A stretch of 64,000 nt of DNA from Lichenicoccus sp965276875 (GTDB lineage: Bacteria > Pseudomonadota > Alphaproteobacteria > Acetobacterales > Acetobacteraceae). The notes beneath the pieces were generated by a model. The model saw nothing but the letters and a program-made list of their open reading frames with translations. It had not been told where the DNA came from and ran no database searches. A program made the translations under genes and the position numbers. The stretch's first letter is position 1. Each line of letters begins with the position of its first letter. The stretch covers positions 3,348,001 through 3,412,000 of the forward strand of contig NZ_OZ255701.1 in NCBI RefSeq assembly GCF_965276875.1. The letters are read 5' to 3'. Below, one piece after another: positions 16,318 to 25,737 of this stretch.

Positions 16318-17586
16318 ATGGTGGTCGCGGCGATCCTCGCCGGCGTCGGCGCCGTGAGCCTTGATCGTACTGGCGTGGTGCCGCAATGGCTGATTCACAG
16401 CCACTGGCTCTATGACGGCGGCGCGACCGGCGCCCGCACACTCCTGGGCGCGGTCGCGGGGTCGACCATCGGCGTCGCCGGCACGGTGTTCTCGATTACC
16501 ATTGCGGCTCTCACCCTCGCCGCCGGGCAGATGGGGCCGAGGCTGCTGCGCAACTTCACCCGTGACCGCGGCAACCAGTTCACCCTCGGCGTCTTTCTCG
16601 GCACCTTCTCGTTTTCGCTGATGGTTCTGCGCAGCGTGCGCACGCACAGCGAGGGCGATTTCGTCCCCCACCTCGCACTCAGCGCCGCCATCCTGCTGGC
16701 TTTCGTTTGCGTCGGCACGCTGGTCTACTTCGTCAGCCACATGGCCGGCCGCATCAACGTCGATACGGTCATCGAGCTGGTGAGCTGCGACGTCAAAGCC
16801 GCAATCGAACGCCTGACCATGACCGAGGCGCAGCCGGCACCCCCGCCGGGATCGTTCTGGCGCGAAGCCCGGGCGGTCACCGATCCGCGCCGCGGCTACC
16901 TGCAGCAACTCGACGAGGAAGGCCTTGCCGCTTGGGCGGCACGCCATGACACCGCGATCCGCCTGCTCGTCCGGCCAGGCGACTACGTCTTCCCCGGAGC
17001 GCCGATCGCCCTGGTCAAGCCACCTGTCGAAGGCGCGCAGGCCGCGATCCGCAACGCCACGGCCCTTGGCGCATCGCGCGTCAGCGCCGCAGACCTTGAA
17101 TTCGCCGTTCGGCAACTGGTGGAAGTGGCGGTGCGGGCACTCTCACCCGGCATCAACGACCCGCATACCGCAATCAGCGTGCTCGACCGCCTTGGTGCGG
17201 CGCTATGCGACCTGGTCCCCCGCCATCTGCACGGCGGCGCGCTGCTGCGCGACAACAAGCCGGTCCTGGTCACGCCGAGCATCGATTATGACGGGCTGGT
17301 CGATGCGATGTTCCACATGATCCGCCAGAACGCCGACGGCAGCCCCGCCGTGCTGACCCGGATGATCGAGGTGCTGACCTCGGTGCGCAGTTGCGAGCAC
17401 GACCCCCGTCGCACCCCAGCCCTGCGCCGCCACGCCGACCTCGTCCTCGGCGACGCCGAACGCGACATCACCACCCCAGGCGACCTCGAGGACGTCCGCC
17501 GCCGTCACCGCGCCTTTCAGACGCTGTCGCGACAATCCCCGGACGGCCCGGCCGCCACCGCCTCGATCGCGGCGCGCGGGATTTGA
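16318..17586 (+). CDS. DUF2254 membrane protein
   Basis: At least 422 residues. Four membrane segments in the first 150 residues include GSTIGVAGTVFSITIAALTLAAGQMGPRLL, the DUF2254 signature. A cytoplasmic part follows with QLVEVAVRALSPGINDPHTA, also diagnostic. Function is unknown. The first ATG (16318) falls inside the first membrane helix. The same frame continues upstream to 16234 with sequence that looks like the real N-terminus (RLRKLLSDLGETFWLLPGAM) but offers no ATG, GTG or TTG, only CTG 16252 or ATC 16249. The true start is therefore probably non-canonical. Confidence 0.85.
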   Translation: MVVAAILAGVGAVSLDRTGVVPQWLIHSHWLYDGGATGARTLLGAVAGSTIGVAGTVFSITIAALTLAAGQMGPRLLRNFTRDRGNQFTLGVFLGTFSFSLMVLRSVRTHSEGDFVPHLALSAAILLAFVCVGTLVYFVSHMAGRINVDTVIELVSCDVKAAIERLTMTEAQPAPPPGSFWREARAVTDPRRGYLQQLDEEGLAAWAARHDTAIRLLVRPGDYVFPGAPIALVKPPVEGAQAAIRNATALGASRVSAADLEFAVRQLVEVAVRALSPGINDPHTAISVLDRLGAALCDLVPRHLHGGALLRDNKPVLVTPSIDYDGLVDAMFHMIRQNADGSPAVLTRMIEVLTSVRSCEHDPRRTPALRRHADLVLGDAERDITTPGDLEDVRRRHRAFQTLSRQSPDGPAATASIAARGI

Positions 17587-17621
17587 GGATACGAGGCGCA
17601 TTCCTTCGGCTGATCTGTTTC

Positions 17622-18434
17622 ATGTCCGTCATCATGGCGTTGGACCGATGGGCGTTGCGGCCGTGGTCTTATGCGATGCTCTCGGTCGTCGCTCCGCTGC
17701 ATGCCGGCTTGCTTATGCGCGATCTGGTTTTCGAACTCGACCAGCTCGGCATCGTCAGCGTCTCCCTGGCCGCAGCACTCAGGTTGGACGGGATTTCTCT
17801 CGCCAGGTGTGGCCTCCCGCTCGACCGAACGGGCCTGAGACTATTGTCCGGCGGCGTTTTGCTTGCTTTTGGCGCCGTCATGGTCCTTGTCGCCATCACC
17901 GCGGCCCTTGGTGCCTACCGTATTGATGGCCTGCAATATGGTCTCGTCGGAAGCGTGCGGGTCGAAGTCATCGCCATCACCACCTATCTCGCGACGGGCC
18001 TGGCCGAGGAACTCTGGTTCAGGAGTTATCCGCTGACGGTCCTCACAGGGAGCACCGGCTTCCTCCCCGCATCGCTGGTAACGTCTGCATTGTTCGGACT
18101 CTGGCATGTCGCCAGCCCCGGCGTGAATTGGCAGGCTGTCATCATGATCGCCGGCGCGGGCCTGAGCTTGTGCCTCCTGCGTTGGCTGACCGGCAGTCTC
18201 TGGTTTGGCATCGGCTCGCATGCCACCTGGGACTACCTCAACAGCGCCTTCGGGCTGGATGGCGCAGGGTCCAGCCGTGGTGGGCACCTGTTCAATGCCC
18301 GATTGCAGGGGCCCGACTGGTTGACAGGAGGGGGCGCCGGAATGGAGAGCAGCCTTCTCGGGGGCGTCATCGAGCTGCTTTTGCTCATCATCCCGCTTGC
18401 CTGGTTTCTTCCCCAACGCCTGCGCGCGCGCTGA
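17622..18434 (+). CDS. CPBP family intramembrane glutamic protease
   Basis: 270 residues with about seven membrane segments. All three Abi/CPBP motifs are present: AEELWFRSYPL (EExxxR, about residue 130), LFGLWHVAS (FxxxH) and GIGSHATWDYLNSA (HxxxN/B). These enzymes cleave prenylated or membrane substrates in eukaryotes, and bacterial members act in protein maturation or bacteriocin immunity. The start at 17622 is 36 bp after the DUF2254 stop, and ATG 17634 is an alternative. No bacteriocin genes adjoin it. Confidence 0.82.
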   Translation: MSVIMALDRWALRPWSYAMLSVVAPLHAGLLMRDLVFELDQLGIVSVSLAAALRLDGISLARCGLPLDRTGLRLLSGGVLLAFGAVMVLVAITAALGAYRIDGLQYGLVGSVRVEVIAITTYLATGLAEELWFRSYPLTVLTGSTGFLPASLVTSALFGLWHVASPGVNWQAVIMIAGAGLSLCLLRWLTGSLWFGIGSHATWDYLNSAFGLDGAGSSRGGHLFNARLQGPDWLTGGGAGMESSLLGGVIELLLLIIPLAWFLPQRLRAR

Positions 18435-18453
18435 GTCTGAACGGTGATCATGG

Positions 18454-20496
18454 ATGAACAATGACGCCCCGACCCTCGACCATCCGGACAACGATCCCTG
18501 GTTGTGGCTGGAGGACATAGAGGGTCCGCGTGCGACGAAGTGGGCCGACACGCAGACGGCGGCCACGCTTGAACGCTTTGGCGGCGAGCGACTAGCAGCC
18601 GACAGCGAGACGCTGCGCGTGCTGCTCGATCGGCCGGACAACCTGCCCATCCCCGCGCGACGCGGCGGGCTGCTGTATAATTTCTGGCGCGACGCGGGCA
18701 ATCCGCGCGGGATCTGGCGCCGCACCACGCTCGACTCGTTTTGGACAAGCGCTCCGGATTGGGAGCTGCTGCTCGACATCGACGCGCTGGCCGCCGCCGA
18801 GGACGAGGACTGGATCTGGCAGGGCGCGATGACGCTGCCGCCGGCGCATGACCTGGCGATGCTCCGGCTGTCGCGCGGCGGCAGCGACGCGGTCAGCTTG
18901 CGCGAATTTGATGTGGCCAGGCGCTGCTTCGTTCCCGGCGGCTTCGTCCTGTCCGAAGCGAAGGGTGCGGTGGACTGGCTCGACGCCGACACGCTGCTGC
19001 TGTCGTCGGCCTTCGGCGGGGCCACGCAATCCGGCTATGCCAGCACGGTCCGGCTCCGGGCACGCGGCTCCGATCCCGCCAGCGCGCCAATCCTGTTCGA
19101 GGTGCAGCCGTCGAGCATGGGCGCCTCCGGCATCCATGACCGGGCAGACAACCGGGTCGTTTTCGTCGAGCAAATCGGGTTCTTCGACACCGCGACCTGG
19201 TTCGGCGACCGTGGCGGCCCGAAGCAGCGCATGGACTGGCCGGATGATGCCACCGTGTGCTGGCATGACGGTTGGCTGGCGCTGAAGCCGCGCACGCCCT
19301 GGACGGTGGGGAAAGCGACCTATGCCGCCGATACGGCGCTGGTGATCCGCATGGCGGCATTCGTCGACGGCGGCCGCGACTTTCGCGTGCTGTTCGAGGC
19401 GCAGCCGAGGCGGGCCTTGCAGGGGATGTTCTGGGCCGGTGGGTTGCTGGTGCTGAGCATTCTCGACGAATTGCGCCCGGTGTTCCTGGCTTTCTCGCCC
19501 GGCGACTGGACGGAACGAACCGTCGCCGGCCTGCCGGACGGCGGCACCGCGCAGGTCTGGCCGCTCGACCAGTTCGAGGAGGAGAGCGACGGCACCATGC
19601 TCGCCTCGGTGCAGGACCCGCTGACACCGCCGACCCTGATGCTGATCCCGCCGGGCCTGGCGGCCCCCGTCCTGCTGAAGCGGACGCCGGCTGGCTTTGA
19701 TGCCGACAAGCTGGTGGTGAGCCGGCATGAGGCGGTCTCTGTCGACGGCGAGCGGATCCCCTACACGCAGACCGGGCCGGCCGGGCTCACCGGAGAGGCG
19801 CCGGTGCATCTCTCCGGCTATGGCGGGTTCGCCATCTCTCGCCTGCCCGGATACAGCCTCGCCACCGGCAAGCTCTGGCTGGAGCGCGGCGGCACCACCG
19901 TCATCGCCAACATTCGCGGCGGCGGCGAGTTCGGCACACGCTGGCACGAGGCGGGACGGCGCGCCGGCAAGCGCCTGTCGCACGACGACTTCGCCGCGGT
20001 CGCGAGCGATCTGGTGCGTCGCGGTGTCACCCGTCCCGGACGCATCGCGGCCGAAGGCGGCTCGAACGGCGGCCTGCTGATCGCCAACATGCTCACCCGC
20101 TATCCGGAGCGGTTCGGAGCACTGTTCTGCACCATTCCGCTGATCGACATGCGCCGCTACACCCGCCTGCTGGCGGGTGCGAGCTGGATCGCGGAATACG
20201 GCAATCCCGACGACCCCGACGATTGGGCGTTCCTCGGCCCGATCTCGGCCTATCACGCGGCAACACCCGGCCAGACCTATCCGCCGATCCTGCTCGCGAC
20301 GGCGCGGCGAGACGACCGGGTGCATCCCGGTCACGCGCGCAAGATGGCGGCCAAGCTCCAAGCCATGGGCTACGACGCCAGCTTCTACGAACCCGCCGCC
20401 GGCGGCCACGGCTACGGCAAGGACAACGCCGAGGTCGCAGGCTTCGTCGCCCTGGGGATGATTTTCCTGCGGCGCTCCATCGGCTGGCAGGTCTGA
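18454..20496 (+). CDS. Prolyl oligopeptidase family serine peptidase (S9A)
   Basis: 680 residues, cytoplasmic (no signal peptide). The N-terminus has DNDPWLWLEDIEGPRATKWA, the usual S9A opening. A beta-propeller spans about 80-410, and the alpha/beta-hydrolase domain follows. Triad: Ser about 536 in AEGGSNGGLLI, Asp about 619 in ARRDDRVHPGHA, His about 650 in AGGHGYGKDN. It cleaves short proline-containing peptides. The ATG at 18454 is 19 bp after the CPBP gene. The 743-codon open frame antisense to it is a composition artefact. Confidence 0.9.
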   Translation: MNNDAPTLDHPDNDPWLWLEDIEGPRATKWADTQTAATLERFGGERLAADSETLRVLLDRPDNLPIPARRGGLLYNFWRDAGNPRGIWRRTTLDSFWTSAPDWELLLDIDALAAAEDEDWIWQGAMTLPPAHDLAMLRLSRGGSDAVSLREFDVARRCFVPGGFVLSEAKGAVDWLDADTLLLSSAFGGATQSGYASTVRLRARGSDPASAPILFEVQPSSMGASGIHDRADNRVVFVEQIGFFDTATWFGDRGGPKQRMDWPDDATVCWHDGWLALKPRTPWTVGKATYAADTALVIRMAAFVDGGRDFRVLFEAQPRRALQGMFWAGGLLVLSILDELRPVFLAFSPGDWTERTVAGLPDGGTAQVWPLDQFEEESDGTMLASVQDPLTPPTLMLIPPGLAAPVLLKRTPAGFDADKLVVSRHEAVSVDGERIPYTQTGPAGLTGEAPVHLSGYGGFAISRLPGYSLATGKLWLERGGTTVIANIRGGGEFGTRWHEAGRRAGKRLSHDDFAAVASDLVRRGVTRPGRIAAEGGSNGGLLIANMLTRYPERFGALFCTIPLIDMRRYTRLLAGASWIAEYGNPDDPDDWAFLGPISAYHAATPGQTYPPILLATARRDDRVHPGHARKMAAKLQAMGYDASFYEPAAGGHGYGKDNAEVAGFVALGMIFLRRSIGWQV

Positions 20497-20565
20497 TGAG
20501 CGCGCCCGGCTGCGATCGCGCGCGCATGTATCGCTCCTCGCAGACCGCGTGATAAACTGCCGCTC

Positions 20566-21027
20566 ATGGATCAAACCCCCATCCGACCAGCAAGTTACGA
20601 CGGCGACCTGGCAGCCTGGGCAGACGAACAGGCCGCCCTGATCCGTGCCGGCCGCTTCGAGCGGCTGGACCTTGAGCATATCGCGGAAGAGATCGAAAGC
20701 GTGGGGATTAGCGAACGCCGCGAGATCACGAGCCGCCTTGCCGTTCTGTTGACGCACCTGCTCAAGTGGCAGCACCAGCCGGACCGCCGTGGTGCAAGCT
20801 GGGATCGAACCCTGCGCGAGCAACGCAAGCGTATCGAACGCCGTTTGCAGAAGATGCCAAGCCTGCGCCCAATGCTGACCGATCCGGATTGGATTGATGA
20901 AGCCTGGGGCGATGCCGTCACGGCTGCCGTGGCAGAGACCGGCATCGAGCTTGCAGCCTTCCCGGAAGTCTGTCCGTGGCCGCTACAGGACGCACTGTGC
21001 GAGGGATGGACACCCGGCGCTGCGTGA
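20566..21027 (+). CDS. DUF29 family protein
   Basis: 153 residues. The conserved DUF29 core is clear: YDGDLAAWADEQAALIRAGR, LDLEHIAEEIESVGISERREI, RLAVLLTHLLKWQHQP and SWDRTLREQRKRIERRL. The family is widespread in cyanobacteria and Acetobacteraceae and has no assigned function. It stands alone between a peptidase gene and the convergent end of the second sugar importer. Confidence 0.85.
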   Translation: MDQTPIRPASYDGDLAAWADEQAALIRAGRFERLDLEHIAEEIESVGISERREITSRLAVLLTHLLKWQHQPDRRGASWDRTLREQRKRIERRLQKMPSLRPMLTDPDWIDEAWGDAVTAAVAETGIELAAFPEVCPWPLQDALCEGWTPGAA

Positions 21028-21054
21028 CGGCGCCGGGATGGATGATCCGTCCGA

Positions 21055-22029
21055 TCACTGCTCCTTGGCATAGATGGCTTTGGCGTTGTTCGCGTCGATG
21101 AGCTCCGTCGGCACGGTGACCAGCTTCGGCACCGAGGTCGCGCAGTCGATCAGGATCTTTTTGGCCAGCGCGAGCGCCTGTGCCGCACCCGTGGGATAGA
21201 CCATGGTCGCGGCCCACTCGCCCTCGGCGACCGCGCGAATGCCGCCCGAGGGGCCGGGAAGTCCGTCGGTGCCGATGATCATGACCTGACCGAGCTTGCC
21301 AGCCTGCTTGGTGGCGATGTAGGCGCCGGACGCCGCCAGATCGTTGCTCGCATAGACCAGTTTGATGTCGGGATGTGCTTGCAACATCGCGCCGAACACC
21401 GTCACCGCCTTGTCCTGCATCCAGTCCACCGGCTGCACGGCTACGACCTTGAGCTTGGGATTGCCGGCGATCCCGGCCTTAAAGCCATCGAGCCGCTCGA
21501 TCGCCGGTGACGAGCTCGGCAGGCCCTCGAGGATCGCGACCTCGCCGCCCTGCGGCAGCAGCTTGGTCGCTGCGTATTCGCCGGCCTGCTTGGCGATGGC
21601 GCGATTATCGCCGGTCACGAAGCTGGTGTAGTCGCGGCCGACCGTCTTGCGATCCAGCTCGATCACCGGGATCCCGGCCTTCATGACGCGCTCGACAGCG
21701 GGGGTGAGCGGTGCGGCCTCGTAGGCGGAAATGAACAGCAGATCGACCTGCTGGGTGAGGAAGTTCTCGACTTGTGAGACCTGGGTATTGTCGTTGGCCT
21801 GGCCGTCCGCGATCACGAGCTTGAACTGGGGATCGTTCTTGATCAGGGTTTGCATCTCGTGATTGACGTGGGCGCGGTAGGGCTCCTTGAAATTGGCCTG
21901 GGAAAATCCGATCACGTAATGATCATGCGGTCCGCAGGTTTTCGCGAGCGGTTTTGCCGCGTGCGATAAAACGGGGAAGGCGGCAGCGGCGAGGAGTGTC
22001 GCGGCCAGCAGAGCGGTTGCTTTCGTCAT
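21055..22029 (-). CDS. Periplasmic sugar-binding protein of the second importer (RbsB-like)
   Basis: 324 residues with a signal peptide (MTKATALLAATLLAAAAF, cleavage near SHAA-KPLA). Peripla_BP_4 features: YVIGFSQANFKEPYRAHVNHEMQ, LLFISAYEAAPLTPAVERV, GIPVIELDRKTVGRDY, VAILEGLPSSSPAIERLDGF, LVYASNDLAASGA and IIGTDGLPGPSGGIRAV. It is the last gene of an ATPase-permease-binding protein operon, 20 bp after the permease. A ribosome site GGGAGGACC precedes the ATG. The sugar is not predictable. Confidence 0.9.
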   Translation of the reverse strand: MTKATALLAATLLAAAAFPVLSHAAKPLAKTCGPHDHYVIGFSQANFKEPYRAHVNHEMQTLIKNDPQFKLVIADGQANDNTQVSQVENFLTQQVDLLFISAYEAAPLTPAVERVMKAGIPVIELDRKTVGRDYTSFVTGDNRAIAKQAGEYAATKLLPQGGEVAILEGLPSSSPAIERLDGFKAGIAGNPKLKVVAVQPVDWMQDKAVTVFGAMLQAHPDIKLVYASNDLAASGAYIATKQAGKLGQVMIIGTDGLPGPSGGIRAVAEGEWAATMVYPTGAAQALALAKKILIDCATSVPKLVTVPTELIDANNAKAIYAKEQ

Positions 22030-22049
22030 GATGGTCCTCCCGATGGTTG

Positions 22050-23084
22050 TCAGCGCGAACTTCCGTCGCGTCTGATGATCGTCTGCAGCCCGGCCGCGAG
22101 CACGATGATCGCGCCGGTGGCGAGAAGCTGCATCGCCGCACTCACGTCGTTGAGCTGCAGGATGTTGGCGAGCGCGCCCAGCATCACCGCGCCCGCGATG
22201 GTGCCGACCATGCTGCCGGCGCCGCCGAACAGGTCGGTGCCGCCGATCACCACGGCGGCGATGGCGTTGAGTTCGTAGCCGGTGCCGTCGTTTGGACTGC
22301 CGAAGCTGAACTGCCCGGCATGCACGATCCCGGCAATGCCGGCGCAAAGTCCGCTGAGGCCATAGACGGAGATCTTGATCCATTGCACCGGAATGCCGGA
22401 CAGCCGGGCCGCGCGTTCGTTGCCGCCGACGGCAAACACGTAGCGGCCGTAGCGGGTGCGGTTCAGCAGGAAGGTCGCGAGGGCTGCGAGCACGATGAAC
22501 ACCAGCGTTGCCACCGGGAAGGTGTCGCCGAGCAGGCGCTCGCCGAGGATCGCGAAGGCCGGCGGCGCGTTGCCGGGACCGTGGCCGTAATTGATGTTGA
22601 TGAAGGTGTTGCCCGAGGCGATCAAGGCGAGGCCGCGCGCCGCCTGCAATCCGGCCAGGGTGACGATGAAGGCCTGGATGCGCAGTCGCGTCGCGAGCGC
22701 GCCCTGGATCAGTCCGAACAGGGCGCCGGCGAGCAGCACCAGCGGCAGGGTGGCAGCCAGACCCCAGCCCGAATTCACCAGCAACGTCGCGGTCAGCACG
22801 CTCGACAGGCCCAGCACCGCGCCGACCGAAAGATCGATGCCAGCGGCGATGATCACGAAGGTCATGCCGAGAGCGAGAATGCCGGTCTCCGAGATCGAGC
22901 GCACGATGTTGGCGATGTTGTCGGTCGCCAGGAACAGGATATGGCCGTGCCGCCGCGGCGAGAACGCGATGCCGCCGATCAGCACCAGGATCAGCCCGAG
23001 CAGGCTCTGGAAGCGGACCAGGGTAGCGAGCGGGCGCACACGCTTGCGCGCCGGTGCGGCCGGGATTGCGGGCGCGGTCGTCAT
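22050..23084 (-). CDS. Sugar ABC transporter permease (RbsC-like)
   Basis: 344 residues, BPD_transp_2 family with about ten membrane segments. Signatures: LALGMTFVIIAAGIDLSVGA, AVGGNERAARLSGIPV, GTGYELNAIAAVVIGGTDLFGG. The ATG at 23084 overlaps the ATPase stop (ATGA), so synthesis is coupled. The single permease gene suggests a homodimer, unlike the two-permease importer at 3584-8040. Confidence 0.92.
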   Translation of the reverse strand: MTTAPAIPAAPARKRVRPLATLVRFQSLLGLILVLIGGIAFSPRRHGHILFLATDNIANIVRSISETGILALGMTFVIIAAGIDLSVGAVLGLSSVLTATLLVNSGWGLAATLPLVLLAGALFGLIQGALATRLRIQAFIVTLAGLQAARGLALIASGNTFININYGHGPGNAPPAFAILGERLLGDTFPVATLVFIVLAALATFLLNRTRYGRYVFAVGGNERAARLSGIPVQWIKISVYGLSGLCAGIAGIVHAGQFSFGSPNDGTGYELNAIAAVVIGGTDLFGGAGSMVGTIAGAVMLGALANILQLNDVSAAMQLLATGAIIVLAAGLQTIIRRDGSSR

Positions 23085-24613
23085 GCCGCCCGCGCCTCGC
23101 TGGCGCGTCTGAGGGTTTCCTCGGAGACGCCGGCCTCGAAGCTGGCCACGGTGACGCCGCCATGCATGACCAGGATGCGGTCGCACAGGCCGATCAGCTC
23201 CGGCAGCTCCGAGGAGGCCACCAGCACGCCCAACCCTTCGCCCGCGAGCGCACGCAACTGCCGGTAGATCTCTGCTTTGGCTCCGACATCGACGCCGCGG
23301 GTCGGCTCGTCGAGCAGCAACAAGCGCGGCACGCTGAGCAGTTCCTTGGCAAACACCACCTTCTGCTGGTTGCCGCCCGACAGATTGACCACCCGCGCCG
23401 CCGGCAGCCGTGGCCGCACGTCGAACCGGTCCATTGCGCGTGCGACTACCGACTGCTCGGCTGCGGCCGAAACCAGGCCCCACGGCGTCACCCGTCGCAG
23501 CGTCGACATGACGATGTTCCAGGCGACCGATTGCCCCAGGATCAGCCCGGCGCCGCGCCGGTCGTCGGTCACGAAGGCGATTCCCGCCCGCCGCGCGTCG
23601 GAAACGGTGCCGAGGCGGGCCAGCTTGCCGCCCACCCGGATGTCCCCCTGCCAGCGGCCGCGCGCCTCATAGCCGAACAGGGCGCAGAGCAGCTCGGTGC
23701 GTCCCGCACCCATCAGGCCGGACAGGCCCACGATTTCGCCGGCATGGACGGCGAGAGACACGTCCGTTGGTGTCTGCCATCCGGCGCGGGGCAAGGCGGG
23801 AATGAAGCGCGCGTGCGAGAGCTCCAGCAGGGCGGCACCGGCGCCACTGCCGTGCTGCGGAAACAGCGCGCTGAACTCGCGGCCCACCAGCAGGCGCACG
23901 AGTTCGGCCTGCGGCGCGTCGGGGGCGGCCTGGCCGGCAACAGTGCCGTCGCGCATGACCGTGACCCGGTCGGCGATGCGCGGCACCTCCTCGAGGCGAT
24001 GCGAGATGTAGATGATCGCCACACCGCGCGCGCGCAGCTCACGCAGCACCACGAACAGGTGCTCGGTCTCGGTCGCCGAAAGTGCGGCGGTCGGCTCGTC
24101 GAGAATTAGGATACGCGCCTCGGCCGCCAGTGCCTTGGCGATTGCGACAAGCTGTCGCTCGCCCATGCGCAGGCTTGCGACGCGCAGCGCGGGGTCGAGC
24201 GCCACACCGGCATGCCGCAGCAGGCCGTGCGACTCGCGCAGCATGCGCGGACCGTCCAGCGTGCGCCGGGCGGTGAGGCGCTCGTGGCCGAGGAACAGGT
24301 TCGATGCGATATCGAGGCCTGCCACCAGGTCGAGTTCCTGGGGGATCATCACGATGCCCGCTTCATGGGCGTCGCGCGGGGTAGCGAAGTGCAGCGCGTG
24401 GCCGGCAAGGACCATGGTTCCCGCGTCTGGCGCGATGGCGCCGGAGACCACCCCCATGAGCGTGCTCTTGCCGGCGCCGTTCTCTCCCAGCAGCACGTGG
24501 ATCTCACCACCGTGCAGGTCGAAATCGACCCCGCGCAGGGCACGCACGCCGCCGAACCGCTTTTCGATCGCTGTCAGCACCAGAAGAGGCCTGGCGGCCG
24601 GACGTTCACTCAT
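23081..24613 (-). CDS. Sugar ABC transporter ATPase, double-domain (RbsA/XylG-like)
   Basis: 510 residues, two nucleotide-binding domains. Domain 1: Walker A GENGAGKSTLM, Q-loop VMIPQELDLV, degenerate signature LRMGERQL, Walker B ILILDEPTAAL. Domain 2: altered P-loop GLMGAGRTELL, signature LSGGNQQK, Walker B LLLLDEPTRG. It drives uptake through the adjoining permease. It is the first gene of its operon. The 62 bp upstream hold a TTGACA box and a 13-bp palindrome at the end of the antiporter gene. Confidence 0.92.
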   Translation of the reverse strand: MSERPAARPLLVLTAIEKRFGGVRALRGVDFDLHGGEIHVLLGENGAGKSTLMGVVSGAIAPDAGTMVLAGHALHFATPRDAHEAGIVMIPQELDLVAGLDIASNLFLGHERLTARRTLDGPRMLRESHGLLRHAGVALDPALRVASLRMGERQLVAIAKALAAEARILILDEPTAALSATETEHLFVVLRELRARGVAIIYISHRLEEVPRIADRVTVMRDGTVAGQAAPDAPQAELVRLLVGREFSALFPQHGSGAGAALLELSHARFIPALPRAGWQTPTDVSLAVHAGEIVGLSGLMGAGRTELLCALFGYEARGRWQGDIRVGGKLARLGTVSDARRAGIAFVTDDRRGAGLILGQSVAWNIVMSTLRRVTPWGLVSAAAEQSVVARAMDRFDVRPRLPAARVVNLSGGNQQKVVFAKELLSVPRLLLLDEPTRGVDVGAKAEIYRQLRALAGEGLGVLVASSELPELIGLCDRILVMHGGVTVASFEAGVSEETLRRASEARAA

Positions 24614-24658
24614 GCTCTTGCAAGCCGGTTTGTTACGACGCTAGGCCCGGGGCAAGAG

Positions 24659-24680
24659 GTGTCAAGCCGTAATGATTACG
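24659..24680 (-). promoter_or_regulatory. Palindrome and -35 box upstream of second sugar importer
   Basis: CGTAAT-G-ATTACG (24668-24680) is a perfect palindrome that includes the stop codon of the upstream antiporter gene. Four bases further on the minus strand TTGACA (24664-24659) fits a -35 box, with a poor TAGCGT about 16 bp on. The palindrome just upstream of a promoter is a plausible operator for the importer. No regulator gene adjoins it. Confidence 0.4.
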
Positions 24681-25737
24681 CAAAAAAGAAGGCGAGGCCG
24701 AACACCGCATAGACACCGATCAGCAGAACCCCTTCGAACCAGGTCGTCTCGCCGTCGCCGGCGATCGCGTTGACGATGAAGGCGGTGCCGGCGATGGCGA
24801 ACAGTTCCAGCGGATCGCTGAATACCAGTGTCATCGGCTTGCCGAGCAGCCAGGACAGGATCACCAGCAATGGGGCGACCACCAGGGCGACCTGAATTGC
24901 CGAGCCGATGCAGATGCTCATCACCATGCCCATGCGGTTTTGTCTGGCGAACCAGACGGCGGCGAACAGATCCGAGATGGTGCCGACCAGGGCCAGGACA
25001 ATCACGCCGAGGAAGATCGGCGTGAGGTGCAGGCTTTGCGCCGCCTGGGTCAGGGCGCCGGAGATCAACTCACTCTCCAGCGCCGCGCCTACCGTGGCGG
25101 CCGCCAGCACCCCGAGGCACAAGGCGAGCGACCAGCTTGGTTTGCCGCCCGGCTCCTCGCCGGTGGAGAAGACGTCGCGGTGGGTGATCAGCGTGTAGGC
25201 GAGATTGGCGGCATAGAGCAGCAGCAGCACCGCCGAGACGGTCAGGCTGAGCTGCTCGTCGCGCTGGCCGGTGTGGCCCGCGTGCAGGATGTGCCGGCCG
25301 GTTAAATCGAACACCGCCGGCAGCAGCAGCACGATGACCACCAGGATCAGCAGGCTGGACAGCAATCCGGCACGTGCGCGCTTGAATTGTTGGCGATCGC
25401 GCGCGGCACCCCCGACGACGATGGCGAGACCCAACCCCAGCAGGCTGGTGCCGAGGATCGAGCCGGTGATCTGCGCGTGCACCACGTCCGGCTGGCCAGC
25501 CATCAACACGAAGAGTGCCAGCAGCAGTTCGGCCACGCTGCCCAGGCTGACGGTGAGCAGGCTGCCGATCGCGGGTCCGGTATGCTGCGCCAGCTCGTCG
25601 GTGGCGGCGCGTATCCATTCGGCAAGAATTGCAACCCCCGCGATGCCGACGACAAACACCCAGATCGGCGGCACATGCAGCACGTAGTGCAGCAGTGGTG
25701 CCAGCGGCGTGACCGCCAACAGGATGAGGCGGATCAA
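24676..25737 (-). CDS. CaCA-superfamily cation (Ca2+/H+) antiporter, CAX/ChaA-like
   Basis: 353 residues with about eleven membrane segments. The two inverted cation-binding repeats are visible as GSLLTVSLGSVAELLLALF (repeat 1, E in SVAEL) and CIGSAIQVALVVAPLLV (repeat 2, a GSAIQ form of the GNAxE motif). It exports Ca2+, or Na+/K+, in exchange for protons. The start overlaps the DPP-IV-like peptidase stop by four bases (ATGA), so the two are translated together, an unexpected pairing. Confidence 0.88.
   Translation of the reverse strand: MIRLILLAVTPLAPLLHYVLHVPPIWVFVVGIAGVAILAEWIRAATDELAQHTGPAIGSLLTVSLGSVAELLLALFVLMAGQPDVVHAQITGSILGTSLLGLGLAIVVGGAARDRQQFKRARAGLLSSLLILVVIVLLLPAVFDLTGRHILHAGHTGQRDEQLSLTVSAVLLLLYAANLAYTLITHRDVFSTGEEPGGKPSWSLALCLGVLAAATVGAALESELISGALTQAAQSLHLTPIFLGVIVLALVGTISDLFAAVWFARQNRMGMVMSICIGSAIQVALVVAPLLVILSWLLGKPMTLVFSDPLELFAIAGTAFIVNAIAGDGETTWFEGVLLIGVYAVFGLAFFFA

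Noticed and set aside
18592..20823. 743-codon minus-strand open frame
   Set aside because: Antisense to the prolyl oligopeptidase, which has an intact triad. High GC keeps the opposite frame open.
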